Below, piece after piece: positions 10,178 through 17,582 of a stretch of 41,451 nt of DNA; positions within the stretch are counted from its first letter, which is position 1; every line of letters starts with the position of its first letter. The DNA comes from an uncultured Sphingomonadales bacterium. Its GTDB lineage: Bacteria; Pseudomonadota; Alphaproteobacteria; Sphingomonadales; Sphingomonadaceae. The stretch is taken from positions 1 through 41,451 of the forward strand of contig CAILIO010000132.1 in NCBI GenBank assembly GCA_903834285.1, read 5' to 3'. The notes beneath the pieces were generated by a model. That model was given only the letters and a program-made list of their open reading frames with translations. It had not been told where the DNA came from and ran no database searches. Made by a program: the position numbers and the translations under genes.

Positions 10178-10585
10178 CTACGCTACCGGAGTAGGCAAGA
10201 ACTTTTCGACCAGATCGCGCGCCAGCCGTGCCGGGCGCAGCGTGGTCGCATCAAGGCAGCACCAGCTCGATTTGACTTCGGCGAGAACGTCCTCGCCGCG
10301 CTTGATGATCGTTTCGTAAAACGCCCGCGCGCCCTGCACGCGTTCCAGGATCACGTGCGCGATCACCGGATCGTTGAGGAACGTTGGCCGCCGGTAGGTG
10401 ATGTTGTGGTTGGTCGCGACCCAGACGAGGTCTGCCACCGCCTGCGCCGGAGCAAACGCGCGCCAGTGGCCGACGACGGCATCCTGCACCCACTTGAGGT
10501 AGGACGCGTTGTTGACGTGCCCCATGAAGTCGATGTCAGCGGGATCGACGGTGATCGCAAAGGCGAAGGGGCGCGCGGTATTCAC
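10178..10585 (-). CDS. Acyl-CoA thioesterase, 4HBT hot-dog family
   Basis: A 135-residue hot-dog-fold thioesterase of the 4-hydroxybenzoyl-CoA thioesterase/YbgC type. The active-site segment DPADIDFMGHVNNASYLKWV contains the conserved Asp and the HVNN motif; NHNITYRRPTF and AFYETIIKRGED follow as in the family. It hydrolyses a short or aromatic acyl-CoA, substrate unknown. The start is a GTG at 10585 without a clear Shine-Dalgarno sequence. It is 65 nt downstream of the ArsC-like gene on the same strand and is probably the third gene of that operon. Confidence 0.86.
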   Translation of the reverse strand: MNTARPFAFAITVDPADIDFMGHVNNASYLKWVQDAVVGHWRAFAPAQAVADLVWVATNHNITYRRPTFLNDPVIAHVILERVQGARAFYETIIKRGEDVLAEVKSSWCCLDATTLRPARLARDLVEKFLPTPVA

Positions 10586-10650
10586 ATCTGTGTAGATACC
10601 ACGCGAGCGCCCCCCTGAACAGGGCGGCCACGGTGTCTTTTTGTGTCATT

Positions 10651-10998
10651 TCAACCCAGTTCGGCAGCCCACTCGGCCTCCTTGAAGCCGACCAGCAGCC
10701 CGCCCGGATACTCGACGATCGGGCGCTTGATAACCGATGTGTTGGCCGCGAGCACAGCAGGCGCACCGTCGCCCGCCAGCGCGGCCTGATCTGCTTCGGA
10801 GAGTTTGCGGAAGGTCGTCCCCGCCCGGTTGACCACTTTGTCGAGCCCCGCCGCCGCGATCCACCCCGCCACCTGTGCCGGATCCGCGCCCTGCTTCTTG
10901 TAGTCGTGGAAGGTGTGGGCAATCCCGCGCACGTCGAGCCAGGTGCGCGCCTTCTTCACCGTGTCGCAGTTGGGGATGCCGTAAACCGTGATCGTCAT
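10651..10998 (-). CDS. ArsC/Spx family reductase-like protein (YffB type)
   Basis: A 115-residue thioredoxin-fold protein of the ArsC family. It begins MTITVYGIPNCDTVKKARTW; the single N-terminal Cys in PNCDTVKKA matches the YffB/ArsC-related group, whose members are probably glutathione-linked thiol reductases rather than true arsenate reductases. RPIVEYPGGLLVGF near the C-terminus is a second family marker. No ars operon genes are nearby. Its ATG overlaps the upstream monooxygenase stop by 4 nt (10995-10998, ATGA), so the two are translationally coupled. Confidence 0.86.
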   Translation of the reverse strand: MTITVYGIPNCDTVKKARTWLDVRGIAHTFHDYKKQGADPAQVAGWIAAAGLDKVVNRAGTTFRKLSEADQAALAGDGAPAVLAANTSVIKRPIVEYPGGLLVGFKEAEWAAELG

Positions 10999-11306
10999 GC
11001 ACCAGTCCTCGAAAAGCGGTGCACCCGGTTCGGCGTCCCCGCAAACAGCGTGTAGTCCTCGTAATAGGCCTCGCGGCCCCGGCGCTGCATCTCGGCATGC
11101 TCGGCCACCCGTCGCCACGCCAGCGCCGCTGCCTCGTCCACCCATTCGCTGATCGCCACGACTTCGCCGTCCTCGGCGGTGTAGCTCTTGAACGAGATGT
11201 AGCCGGACTGCGTGGCGGCGAGTGCTTCCATCGCATCGGCATCGGCGGAATAGGCCGCCGCATCGATATCGGCGCGCTTGCGGTTGCGGAAGACGACGAG
11301 GAACAT
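10995..11306 (-). CDS. Antibiotic biosynthesis monooxygenase (ABM) domain protein
   Basis: A 103-residue ferredoxin-like alpha+beta-barrel protein beginning MFLVVFRNRKRADIDAAAY. The pattern GYISFKSYTAEDGEVVAISEW with later AWRRVAEHAEMQRRG is typical of small ABM/YgiN-like proteins, some of which are heme- or quinol-oxidising monooxygenases. The real substrate is unknown. It is the first gene of a leftward unit with the ArsC-like protein and the thioesterase, and is divergent from aroC with 60 bp between the starts. Confidence 0.82.
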   Translation of the reverse strand: MFLVVFRNRKRADIDAAAYSADADAMEALAATQSGYISFKSYTAEDGEVVAISEWVDEAAALAWRRVAEHAEMQRRGREAYYEDYTLFAGTPNRVHRFSRTGA

Positions 11307-11366
11307 GGCACCCCTTTGGCGCAGCAGGCGTGACTTTTGCAACAATTTGCGCGAAGGCGCTGCGCC

Positions 11367-12437
11367 ATGAGCTTCAACACCTTCGGCCACGCATTCCGCT
11401 TCACCACCTGGGGGGAAAGTCACGGACCCGCCCTTGGCGCGGTCGTCGATGGCTGCCCGCCGGGCCTTGTGATCAGCGAGGCGGACATCCAGCCCTTCCT
11501 CGATGCGCGCCGCCCCGGCCAATCGCGCTTCACCACGCAGCGGCAGGAGCCGGATCAGGTGCGCATCCTCTCGGGCGTGTTCGAAGGGCGCACCACAGGC
11601 ACCCCGATCAGCCTGATGATCGAGAACGTGGACCAACGCTCGAAGGACTACGGCGATGTCGCCAAGGCCTATCGCCCGGGCCATGCCGACTATGCCTACG
11701 ACGCCAAGTACGGCTTCCGCGACTATCGCGGCGGCGGGCGCTCCAGCGCGCGCGAAACGGCAGCACGCGTCGCGGCGGGCGCAGTGGCGCGGCTGGTGAT
11801 CCCCGAAGTCACCGTCCTAGGCTGGGTCAGCGCCATCGGCGGCGACGCGATCGATCCGCTAAACTTCGATCCCACCGAGATCACCCGCAACCCCTTTTTC
11901 TGCCCCGACGCCAAGGCCGCCGCGCGCTGGGAGGCGCTGGTCGACAATGCCCGCAAGGCCGGCTCCTCGCTTGGCGCCGTAGTCGAATGCACCGCTACCA
12001 GCGTCCCCGCCGGCTGGGGCGCGCCGCTCTATGCCAAGCTCGATGCCGAACTCGCCCACGCGATGATGGGCATCAATGCGGTCAAGGGCGTCGAGATCGG
12101 CGATGGCTTCGCTGCTGCCGCCAACACCGGCGAGGGCAATGCCGATCCCATGCGCCCCGGAAATGGCGAGACCCCGGTCTTCACCGCCAACCATGCGGGC
12201 GGCATCGCGGGCGGCATTTCGACCGGCCAGCCGGTCCACGTGCGCGTGGCATTCAAGCCCACGTCGTCGATCCTCACGCCCGTGCCCACGATCACGCGCG
12301 AGGGCGATGCCACCGAGCTCTTCACCAAGGGCCGCCATGATCCTTGCGTCGGCATTCGCGGCGTACCCGTGGTCGAGGCCATGATGGCGCTCGTTCTGGC
12401 GGATCAGAAGCTCCTGCACCGGGCGCAGTGCGGGTAA
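11367..12437 (+). CDS. aroC: Chorismate synthase
   Basis: A 356-residue chorismate synthase, which uses reduced FMN to convert 5-enolpyruvylshikimate 3-phosphate to chorismate, the branch point to aromatic amino acids, folate and ubiquinone. All three family signatures are visible: [36 protein letters not shown] and, near the C-terminus, [17 protein letters not shown]. The length is normal. The ATG at 11367 ([12 protein letters not shown]) is preferred over an in-frame start at 11337; GAAGG lies about 10 nt before it. Confidence 0.97.
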   Translation: MSFNTFGHAFRFTTWGESHGPALGAVVDGCPPGLVISEADIQPFLDARRPGQSRFTTQRQEPDQVRILSGVFEGRTTGTPISLMIENVDQRSKDYGDVAKAYRPGHADYAYDAKYGFRDYRGGGRSSARETAARVAAGAVARLVIPEVTVLGWVSAIGGDAIDPLNFDPTEITRNPFFCPDAKAAARWEALVDNARKAGSSLGAVVECTATSVPAGWGAPLYAKLDAELAHAMMGINAVKGVEIGDGFAAAANTGEGNADPMRPGNGETPVFTANHAGGIAGGISTGQPVHVRVAFKPTSSILTPVPTITREGDATELFTKGRHDPCVGIRGVPVVEAMMALVLADQKLLHRAQCG

Positions 12438-12453
12438 CTGCGCGCCAGTCAAT

Positions 12454-12539
12454 CGTCATTGCGAGCGTAGCGAAGCAATCCAGGGCAGACGCGTACAACC
12501 GCTCTGGATTGCTTCGTCGCTGCGCTCCTCGCAATGACG
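12454..12539. repeat. Long palindromic intergenic repeat (CGTCATTGCGAGC family)
   Basis: An 86-bp imperfect inverted repeat directly behind aroC. The left arm (12454-12483) begins cgtcattgcgagcg and ends gcaatccag; the right arm (12504-12539) begins ctggattgcttcg and ends gcaatgacg. The arms pair over about 30 bp with a few extra bases on the right. The motif with cattgcgag and gaagcaatcc is a widely dispersed palindromic repeat in several bacterial groups (recalled from general knowledge). A reduced copy is at 13963-13992. Confidence 0.85.
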
Positions 12540-12618
12540 ATGGTTAGGCGTGCCCCGCCTTGCCTAAACCACCAGTCCCGCTAGTCTCCGGCCCCAAACC
12601 AGCCGGGGAGCGGAACAC

Positions 12619-13929
12619 TTGGGCAAGCGCCTGACTCTTTACATCGTAATCGCCATGTTTGCCGGCATTGCCACCGGCTATGCACTCAACGTGTCCTATC
12701 CGGCGGACAGCAAGACCCTGGCGCAAATCGCCGATCTGCTGAAGCTTCTTCCCGAGGTGTTCCTGCACCTCATCAAGATGATCATCGCGCCCCTCATCCT
12801 GGCGACGCTGGTCACCGGCATCGCCAGTATGGGAGACAGTTCGGCGCTCGGCCGCATCGGCGGGCGGGCGCTGGCCTGGTTCATTACCGCCAGCCTCATC
12901 TCGATCAGCCTCGGCCTCCTGCTGGTCAACCTCTTCCAGCCGGGCGCGGGGCTCAATATCACCTCGGCCGCGCCGGTCAGCGATCTGGCCACGGCAGACT
13001 TCACCGTGCGCCACTTCGTGCTCGAGGTGTTCCCCACCAGCGCGCTCGATGCGATGGCCAAGAACAATGTCCTGCAGATCCTGATTTTCTCGCTGTTTGC
13101 CGGCGTCGGGTTGTCGGCAATGGGCGAGGACGGCGCGCCGCTCGTGCGCGGGGCCGAAGCGCTGGCGAGCCTGATGCTTACGATCACCGACTATGTCATG
13201 CGCTTTGCCCCCTTCGCCGTGTTCGGGGCGCTGTCCTCGGTGATCGCGACGCGCGGCGTGGGGATCATCGTCACTTACGGCGTGTTTGTCGGCGAGTTCT
13301 ACTTTGCGCTGCTGCTGCTCTGGGTCATTCTGCTCGGCCTAGGCGGCATATTCCTCGGCAAGCGGGTAATCCTGCTGGCGCGCTACATCCGGGAGCCGCT
13401 GCTGCTGGCGTTCTCCACCGCGAGCAGCGAGAGCGCGCTGCCCAAGCTGTTCGAGCAGCTCGACCGATTCGGAGTGCCGCGCCGTATTTCGGGCTTCGTG
13501 CTGCCGCTGGGCTACAGCTTCAATCTTGATGGCTCGATGATCTACACCAGCTTCGCGACGCTGTTCATCGCGCAGGCCTACAATATCCATCTCTCGGCCG
13601 GGCAGCAGATCGCCATGCTGCTCACGCTGATGATAACCTCGAAGGGTATTGCCGGGGTGCCGCGCGCCAGCCTCGTGGTGATCGCGGCGACGCTCACACA
13701 GTTCGGCCTGCCGGTGGAAGGCGTCGCGCTGCTGCTCGGCGTCGACACCTTCCTCGACATGGGCCGCACCGCCACCAACGTGGTCGGTAATGCCGTGGCG
13801 ACCACGGTCATCACCAAGTGGGAAGGTATGCTCCAGCCGCCGATGGACCCGGATGCACCCGAAGCCTTGCCCCCGCATGATACGCCGGAACACGGCCGGA
13901 GGGGTCTGCACCTCGATCCGGAGGTGTAG
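12619..13929 (+). CDS. Dicarboxylate/amino acid:cation symporter (DAACS family)
   Basis: A 436-residue secondary transporter of the glutamate/C4-dicarboxylate family (GltP/DctA/SLC1), which imports dicarboxylates or acidic amino acids with protons or sodium. The re-entrant loop motif is FSTASSESALPKLFE; the unwound-helix motif is YSFNLDGSMIY; and DTFLDMGRTATNVVGN carries the substrate-binding Asp and Arg/Asn positions. The Arg in DMGRTATNV is more like dicarboxylate carriers than neutral amino acid carriers. The start is TTG at 12619 with GGGGAG about 9 nt upstream. The gene is flanked on both sides by copies of the same palindromic repeat. Confidence 0.92.
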   Translation: MGKRLTLYIVIAMFAGIATGYALNVSYPADSKTLAQIADLLKLLPEVFLHLIKMIIAPLILATLVTGIASMGDSSALGRIGGRALAWFITASLISISLGLLLVNLFQPGAGLNITSAAPVSDLATADFTVRHFVLEVFPTSALDAMAKNNVLQILIFSLFAGVGLSAMGEDGAPLVRGAEALASLMLTITDYVMRFAPFAVFGALSSVIATRGVGIIVTYGVFVGEFYFALLLLWVILLGLGGIFLGKRVILLARYIREPLLLAFSTASSESALPKLFEQLDRFGVPRRISGFVLPLGYSFNLDGSMIYTSFATLFIAQAYNIHLSAGQQIAMLLTLMITSKGIAGVPRASLVVIAATLTQFGLPVEGVALLLGVDTFLDMGRTATNVVGNAVATTVITKWEGMLQPPMDPDAPEALPPHDTPEHGRRGLHLDPEV

Positions 13930-13962
13930 CCACCCGCTCCTCCATGCGTGCCACCAAAGATT

Positions 13963-13992
13963 CGTCATTGCGAGCGCAGCGAAGCAATGACG
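13963..13992. repeat. Reduced copy of the CGTCATTGCGAGC palindrome
   Basis: cgtcattgc (13963-13971), a 12-nt loop gagcgcagcgaa, gcaatgacg (13984-13992). The stem is a perfect 9 bp. The sequence equals the outer ends of the 12454-12539 element with the middle missing, so it looks like an internal deletion derivative. It sits between the ends of the convergent symporter and lipoprotein genes. Confidence 0.75.
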
Positions 13993-14023
13993 ATTAAGCG
14001 GGTGGTGGCGATGGCCGGGCAGC

Positions 14024-14455
14024 CTACTTTTTCGCGTCTTTCGCCAGCGTCACCGGCTGGAACATCCCGAGCCCGCACGAGCCCAGCTGTCCTTGCGGCC
14101 CGCCGCCATTGCGGATCACGGTGATGATATCGACGTTGCACAGCTGCGAAAGCGAGGTCGAATAGGAGAAGGCCCGCTCGAAGCCGAGGCTGCTGCAGCG
14201 GTACGGCAGCGTGTTGCGATACCACTTCGTCCCGCTCACTCGGAAATCGATAGTCCAGTCGTCGCGCACGCGGCTTTCCTGAATCGCAGTGATCGGAATG
14301 CAACTCACCGCCGGACCGGTCGATGTGGCGGCGGGGACATCGGCGGCATGGCCGTTGCTACCCGAAGCGGCTCCGGGCCGGGGAGCGCAGGCGCCAAGTG
14401 CCATCGCGGCGGCAGCAGACAGCGAAACAAGGGCGGCGGTCCTCAAAGCACTCAT
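14024..14455 (-). CDS. Putative lipoprotein, DUF6491-like
   Basis: A 143-residue exported protein with a lipobox: the leader MSALRTAALVSLSAAAAMA is followed by LGAC, giving lipidation at Cys about residue 24. The mature part has conserved-looking cysteines in VSCIPIT, LPYRCSSLGFERAF, SQLCNVD and GSCGLGMFQPV, which resembles the DUF6491 family of proteobacterial lipoproteins. The function is unknown. Its ATG overlaps the nth stop codon by ATGA (14452-14455), so it is the last gene of dapB-nth-lipoprotein. Confidence 0.8.
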   Translation of the reverse strand: MSALRTAALVSLSAAAAMALGACAPRPGAASGSNGHAADVPAATSTGPAVSCIPITAIQESRVRDDWTIDFRVSGTKWYRNTLPYRCSSLGFERAFSYSTSLSQLCNVDIITVIRNGGGPQGQLGSCGLGMFQPVTLAKDAKK

Positions 14456-15147
14456 GGCTTTTTCTCCTTGGCTTGCCGCGCCCCACTTTTGTGAGTCGCG
14501 GGTTTCCCCCCCTTCTCGGGAATCTTCTCCTTGAAGGTGCAAAGGTCAACCACTTCGCAGCGCCAGCATTCGGGGCTGCGCGCCTTGCACACATAGCGCC
14601 CGTGCAGGATCAGCCAGTGATGCGCGCCCACACGGAAGGGCTGCGGCACTTTCTTCTCGAGCTGCTTCTCGACCGCCAGCGGGGTCTTGCCCTTGGCCAG
14701 ACCGGTGCGGTTGCCGACACGGAAGATATGCGTGTCGACCGCAAAGGTTTCCGCCCCGAAGGCGCAGTTAAGCACGACATTGGCAGTCTTGCGCCCCACG
14801 CCGGGCAGCAGAGTGAGCGCGTCGCGATCATTGGGCACCTCGCCGCCATGCTCGCGAACGAGGATCTCAGCCATGGCCATCACGTTCTTGGCCTTGGAGT
14901 TGAACAGCCCGATCGTCTTGATGTGCTCCTTGAGGCCCTCTTCGCCGAGTTCCAGCATCTCGGCAGGCGTCTTCACTTTGGCAAACAGCGCGCGGGTCGC
15001 CTTGTTGACGCCGACATCGGTCGCCTGCGCCGAAAGCGTGACCGCGACGAGGAGTTGATAGACATTGCCGTATTCGAGTTCGGTCTCCGGCGCGGGGTTG
15101 GTCTCCGCCAGCCGCCGGAAGAACTCGAAGATCTGGTCCTTCTTCAA
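14452..15147 (-). CDS. nth: Endonuclease III
   Basis: A 231-residue bifunctional DNA glycosylase/AP lyase that removes oxidised pyrimidines. The helix-hairpin-helix LLPGVGRKTANVV carries the catalytic Lys120, and FAVDTHIFRV carries Asp138, both at the same positions as in E. coli Nth. The [4Fe-4S] ligands are C187, C194, C197 and C203 (C-x6-C-x2-C-x5-C). A Lys-rich C-terminal tail (KSGARQAKEKKP) extends past the usual end. It overlaps dapB upstream and the lipoprotein gene downstream by ATGA at both ends. Confidence 0.96.
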   Translation of the reverse strand: MKKDQIFEFFRRLAETNPAPETELEYGNVYQLLVAVTLSAQATDVGVNKATRALFAKVKTPAEMLELGEEGLKEHIKTIGLFNSKAKNVMAMAEILVREHGGEVPNDRDALTLLPGVGRKTANVVLNCAFGAETFAVDTHIFRVGNRTGLAKGKTPLAVEKQLEKKVPQPFRVGAHHWLILHGRYVCKARSPECWRCEVVDLCTFKEKIPEKGGKPATHKSGARQAKEKKP

Positions 15148-15872
15148 AGCCCGAGCACCTCGGGCATCGCATAGCGCCGCGGCTCCTTGCCGAGCAGCCA
15201 GAGCGCCGCGCGCACCGCCCCGCGGGCAAAGATCGCGCGGTTTTCGGCAAGATGCGACAGCGAAAGCCGCTCGTTGTCGGCAAGGAAATGGACCGTGTGA
15301 TCGCCCGCGACAGTGCCGCCGCGCAGCGCCGCAAAACCGATCGTGCCGGCCTTGCGCGCGCCGGTCACGCCGTCGCGCCCGCGCACTGATTCGTCATCCA
15401 GCCGCACGCCGCGCCCCGCAGCCGCCGCCTCGCCCAGCAGCAGCGCCGTGCCCGAAGGCGCGTCGACCTTCATGCGGTGGTGCGTCTCGACGATCTCGAT
15501 ATCCCAGTCCTCGCCCAGCCGACCCGCCGCCTCGCGCACCAGATGCGCCAGCAGGGTCACGCCGAGCGAAGTATTGCCCGTCTGCAGTACCGGGACGCTC
15601 ACTGCGGCGGCATCGACCAACCAGTGATGCCGCTCGGCCAGCCCCGTCGTACCGACCACGATCGGGATCCCGGCATGGATCGCCGCATCGAGATTGAACT
15701 CCAGCGCGCCCGGCGCCGAAAAATCGACCATGACATCGCTTGCCTGAGCCAGCGCCAGGGGATCGCCGCCCTGATCGATCCCGCCCGCGTGCTCGTGCCC
15801 GGCGGCGGCAATGGCGTCCACCAGCGCTTGCCCCATGCGTCCAGCGCTGCCGATAATGCCTATGCGTGCCAT
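15144..15872 (-). CDS. dapB: 4-hydroxy-tetrahydrodipicolinate reductase
   Basis: A 242-residue NAD(P)H-dependent reductase of the diaminopimelate/lysine pathway. The Rossmann motif is GIIGSAGRMGQALV; VVGTTGLAE is the NAD(P)H-contacting loop; and ETHHRMKVDAPSGTALLLG holds the catalytic His pair and Lys plus the substrate-binding GT. The start at 15872 gives the normal family length. It heads the dapB-nth-lipoprotein unit and is divergent from the sirtuin gene, whose longest reading would even overlap it by a few bases. Confidence 0.96.
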   Translation of the reverse strand: MARIGIIGSAGRMGQALVDAIAAAGHEHAGGIDQGGDPLALAQASDVMVDFSAPGALEFNLDAAIHAGIPIVVGTTGLAERHHWLVDAAAVSVPVLQTGNTSLGVTLLAHLVREAAGRLGEDWDIEIVETHHRMKVDAPSGTALLLGEAAAAGRGVRLDDESVRGRDGVTGARKAGTIGFAALRGGTVAGDHTVHFLADNERLSLSHLAENRAIFARGAVRAALWLLGKEPRRYAMPEVLGL

Positions 15873-15898
15873 TGATCACCTCGTGTCTGGCGTGCTTC

Positions 15899-16624
15899 AT
15901 GGCCGCGATGCAGACCATTCGCAACATCGTCATCCTGACAGGGGCCGGGGTCTCTGCCGAAAGCGGGATCGATACCTTCCGCAGCGCCGGGGGCCTATGG
16001 GAACAGCACCGCGTCGAGGATGTCGCCACCCCTGAAGGCTTCGCCCGCGATCCCGATCTCGTCCTGCGCTTCTACGACATGCGCCGGGCGGCGATCCAGA
16101 CCAAGCAGCCCAACGCCGCGCACCAAACGCTGGGCCGGCTGGAGCGCGAATGGCCGAAGAAAGTGCCCGGCGGCAGCGTCACGCTCGTTACCCAGAACGT
16201 CGATGATCTTCACGAACGCGGCGGCTCGCTCGGTGTGATCCACATGCACGGCGAACATCTCACGGTCTGGTGCACCGCCTGCGACACCCGGCATAGCTGG
16301 ACCGGGCCGCTTGTCCATCGCCCACCCTGCCCTGCCTGCGCGGCCACCGCGCTGCGCCCCGATGTCGTGTGGTTCGGCGAAGTGCCCTATCGCATGGATG
16401 AGATCTTCGCCGCGTTATCGGAGGCCGACCTCTTCGTCTCGATCGGCACCTCGGGCGCGGTCTATCCCGCCGCTGGCTTCGTACGCACCGCCAAGGATCT
16501 CGGCGCGGCCACGCTCGAGCTCAACCTCGATCGCTCGCAGGGTTCCTCTTGGTTCGATGAAACCCGCCTCGGCCCCGCCAGCGAGGTCGTGCCTGCGTGG
16601 GTGGATGAGTTGCTAGCCAGCTGA
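15899..16624 (+). CDS. cobB: NAD-dependent protein deacylase, sirtuin class III type
   Basis: A 241-residue Sir2 enzyme that removes acyl groups from lysines using NAD. The NAD site is LTGAGVSAESGIDTFR, followed by TQNVDDLHERGG and HMHGE with catalytic His117. A zinc ribbon is formed by C125/C128 and C144/C147. Tyr59 and Arg62 (FYDMRR) match the Y-x-x-R pair that lets SIRT5/CobB accept succinyl- and malonyl-lysine, so desuccinylase activity is likely (inference). In-frame starts exist at 15866, 15899 and 15908; the first would overlap divergent dapB. The stop overlaps the convergent MoeB-like gene by 12 nt. Confidence 0.92.
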   Translation: MAAMQTIRNIVILTGAGVSAESGIDTFRSAGGLWEQHRVEDVATPEGFARDPDLVLRFYDMRRAAIQTKQPNAAHQTLGRLEREWPKKVPGGSVTLVTQNVDDLHERGGSLGVIHMHGEHLTVWCTACDTRHSWTGPLVHRPPCPACAATALRPDVVWFGEVPYRMDEIFAALSEADLFVSIGTSGAVYPAAGFVRTAKDLGAATLELNLDRSQGSSWFDETRLGPASEVVPAWVDELLAS

Positions 16625-17380
16625 CGCGCAGGCCCGGCACTCCGGGTCCTTGGCAATCCGCATGGTGCGCAGCGCGGGCTTCAGCCCGTCGAGGACATGG
16701 ACTTGCCCCCACTGCGGATCGCCCAGCGTCGAAACGCCCTCCAGCAGCACCCGCAAGGCCGCCATCGCGCCAAACGCCCCCACCATGCCGACCATCGCGC
16801 CCAGCACACCGGTATCGGCGCAGGTATCGCAATCCTCCGCATCAAACGCATCGCCGACAAAGCAGCGATAACAGGCATGGTCCGCGCGGTGCCCGGCAAA
16901 GTTCGCGACCTGCCCCTGAAACCGCCCGAGCGCCGCACTGGTGAGCGAAATGCCGGCCGCGACGCAGGCATCCGATACCGCCAGCCTTGTGGCGAAGTTA
17001 TCGCAGCCGTCGAGCACTACATCCGCGCCGGCGATCAGCTCGGCCGCATTGCCGCGCGTCAGCCGGGTCACATGCGCCGAGCCGACCAAGGCCGGATCGA
17101 ACGCCTTGAGCCACTCTGCGGCCGCTTCGGCCTTGGGCCGGCCAATGTCGCCGGTTGCAAAGATCGTCTGGCGCTGGAGGTTCGAGGCATCGACCACGTC
17201 GTCGTCGATCAGGGTCAGCTGCCCGATCCCAGCACCCGCCAGATATTGCAGCGCCGGGCTGCCGATGCCGCCAAGCCCGACCAGGACGACATGGCTCTGG
17301 ACCAGTTTGGCCTGCCCCGCGCCGCCCACTTCAGGAAGGACGATGTGGCGGGCGAAGCGGTCGAGGCGGTCTGGATTCAT
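16613..17380 (-). CDS. moeB: MoeB/ThiF/HesA family adenylyltransferase
   Basis: A 255-residue E1-like enzyme that adenylates the C-terminal glycine of a ubiquitin-like sulfur carrier such as MoaD or ThiS. It begins with the family start RFARHIVLPEVGGAGQAKL; the ATP-binding GLGGIGSPALQYL (residues 36 on) and the Mg-contacting DGCDNFATR follow. Two CxxC pairs (CYRC and CRAC) bind structural zinc, and the Cys in EDCDTCADTGVLG lies where the E1-like catalytic Cys is found. There is no rhodanese domain. MoeB versus ThiF cannot be decided, as neither moa nor thi genes are in the window. It overlaps the sirtuin gene end-to-end. Confidence 0.87.
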   Translation of the reverse strand: MNPDRLDRFARHIVLPEVGGAGQAKLVQSHVVLVGLGGIGSPALQYLAGAGIGQLTLIDDDVVDASNLQRQTIFATGDIGRPKAEAAAEWLKAFDPALVGSAHVTRLTRGNAAELIAGADVVLDGCDNFATRLAVSDACVAAGISLTSAALGRFQGQVANFAGHRADHACYRCFVGDAFDAEDCDTCADTGVLGAMVGMVGAFGAMAALRVLLEGVSTLGDPQWGQVHVLDGLKPALRTMRIAKDPECRACASAG

Positions 17381-17411
17381 GGAAGTGAGTTAGGGAGAAA
17401 GAGAGCGAAAT

Positions 17412-17566
17412 GCGAGAGCCATCGCCCTCGCGCTCCGAGTCCCTGGTGAATGACGGTGACGTCATGGCTCGCGGCGAAGCCGCAGGTTCAAAGCCGCTTT
17501 GCGGATTGCGCGCCTCGGCAGAGCAAACCGGCCAACACTCGGGAGCGCGAGGGCGATGGCCCTCGC
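17412..17566. repeat. 155-bp element with 30-bp terminal inverted repeats
   Basis: The left arm 17412-17440 and right arm 17537-17566 are inverted copies differing by one base change and one inserted base; the core is ccatcgccctcgcgctcc on one side and its complement on the other. Between them are further short palindromes (gcggc-gaa-gccgc, tgacgtca, and a pair of ccgca/tgcgg). It fills the gap between the dnaA stop and the start of the MoeB-like gene and codes for nothing recognisable. It looks like a miniature inverted-repeat or REP-type element; it may also act as a transcription block. Confidence 0.75.
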
Positions 17567-17582
17567 ATCTTCCCTTACGTCC

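Noticed and set aside
12344..12547. Short open frames across the palindromic repeat after aroC
   Set aside because: They run out of the aroC antisense/out-of-frame sequence into the repeat and have no start signal or protein-like composition.
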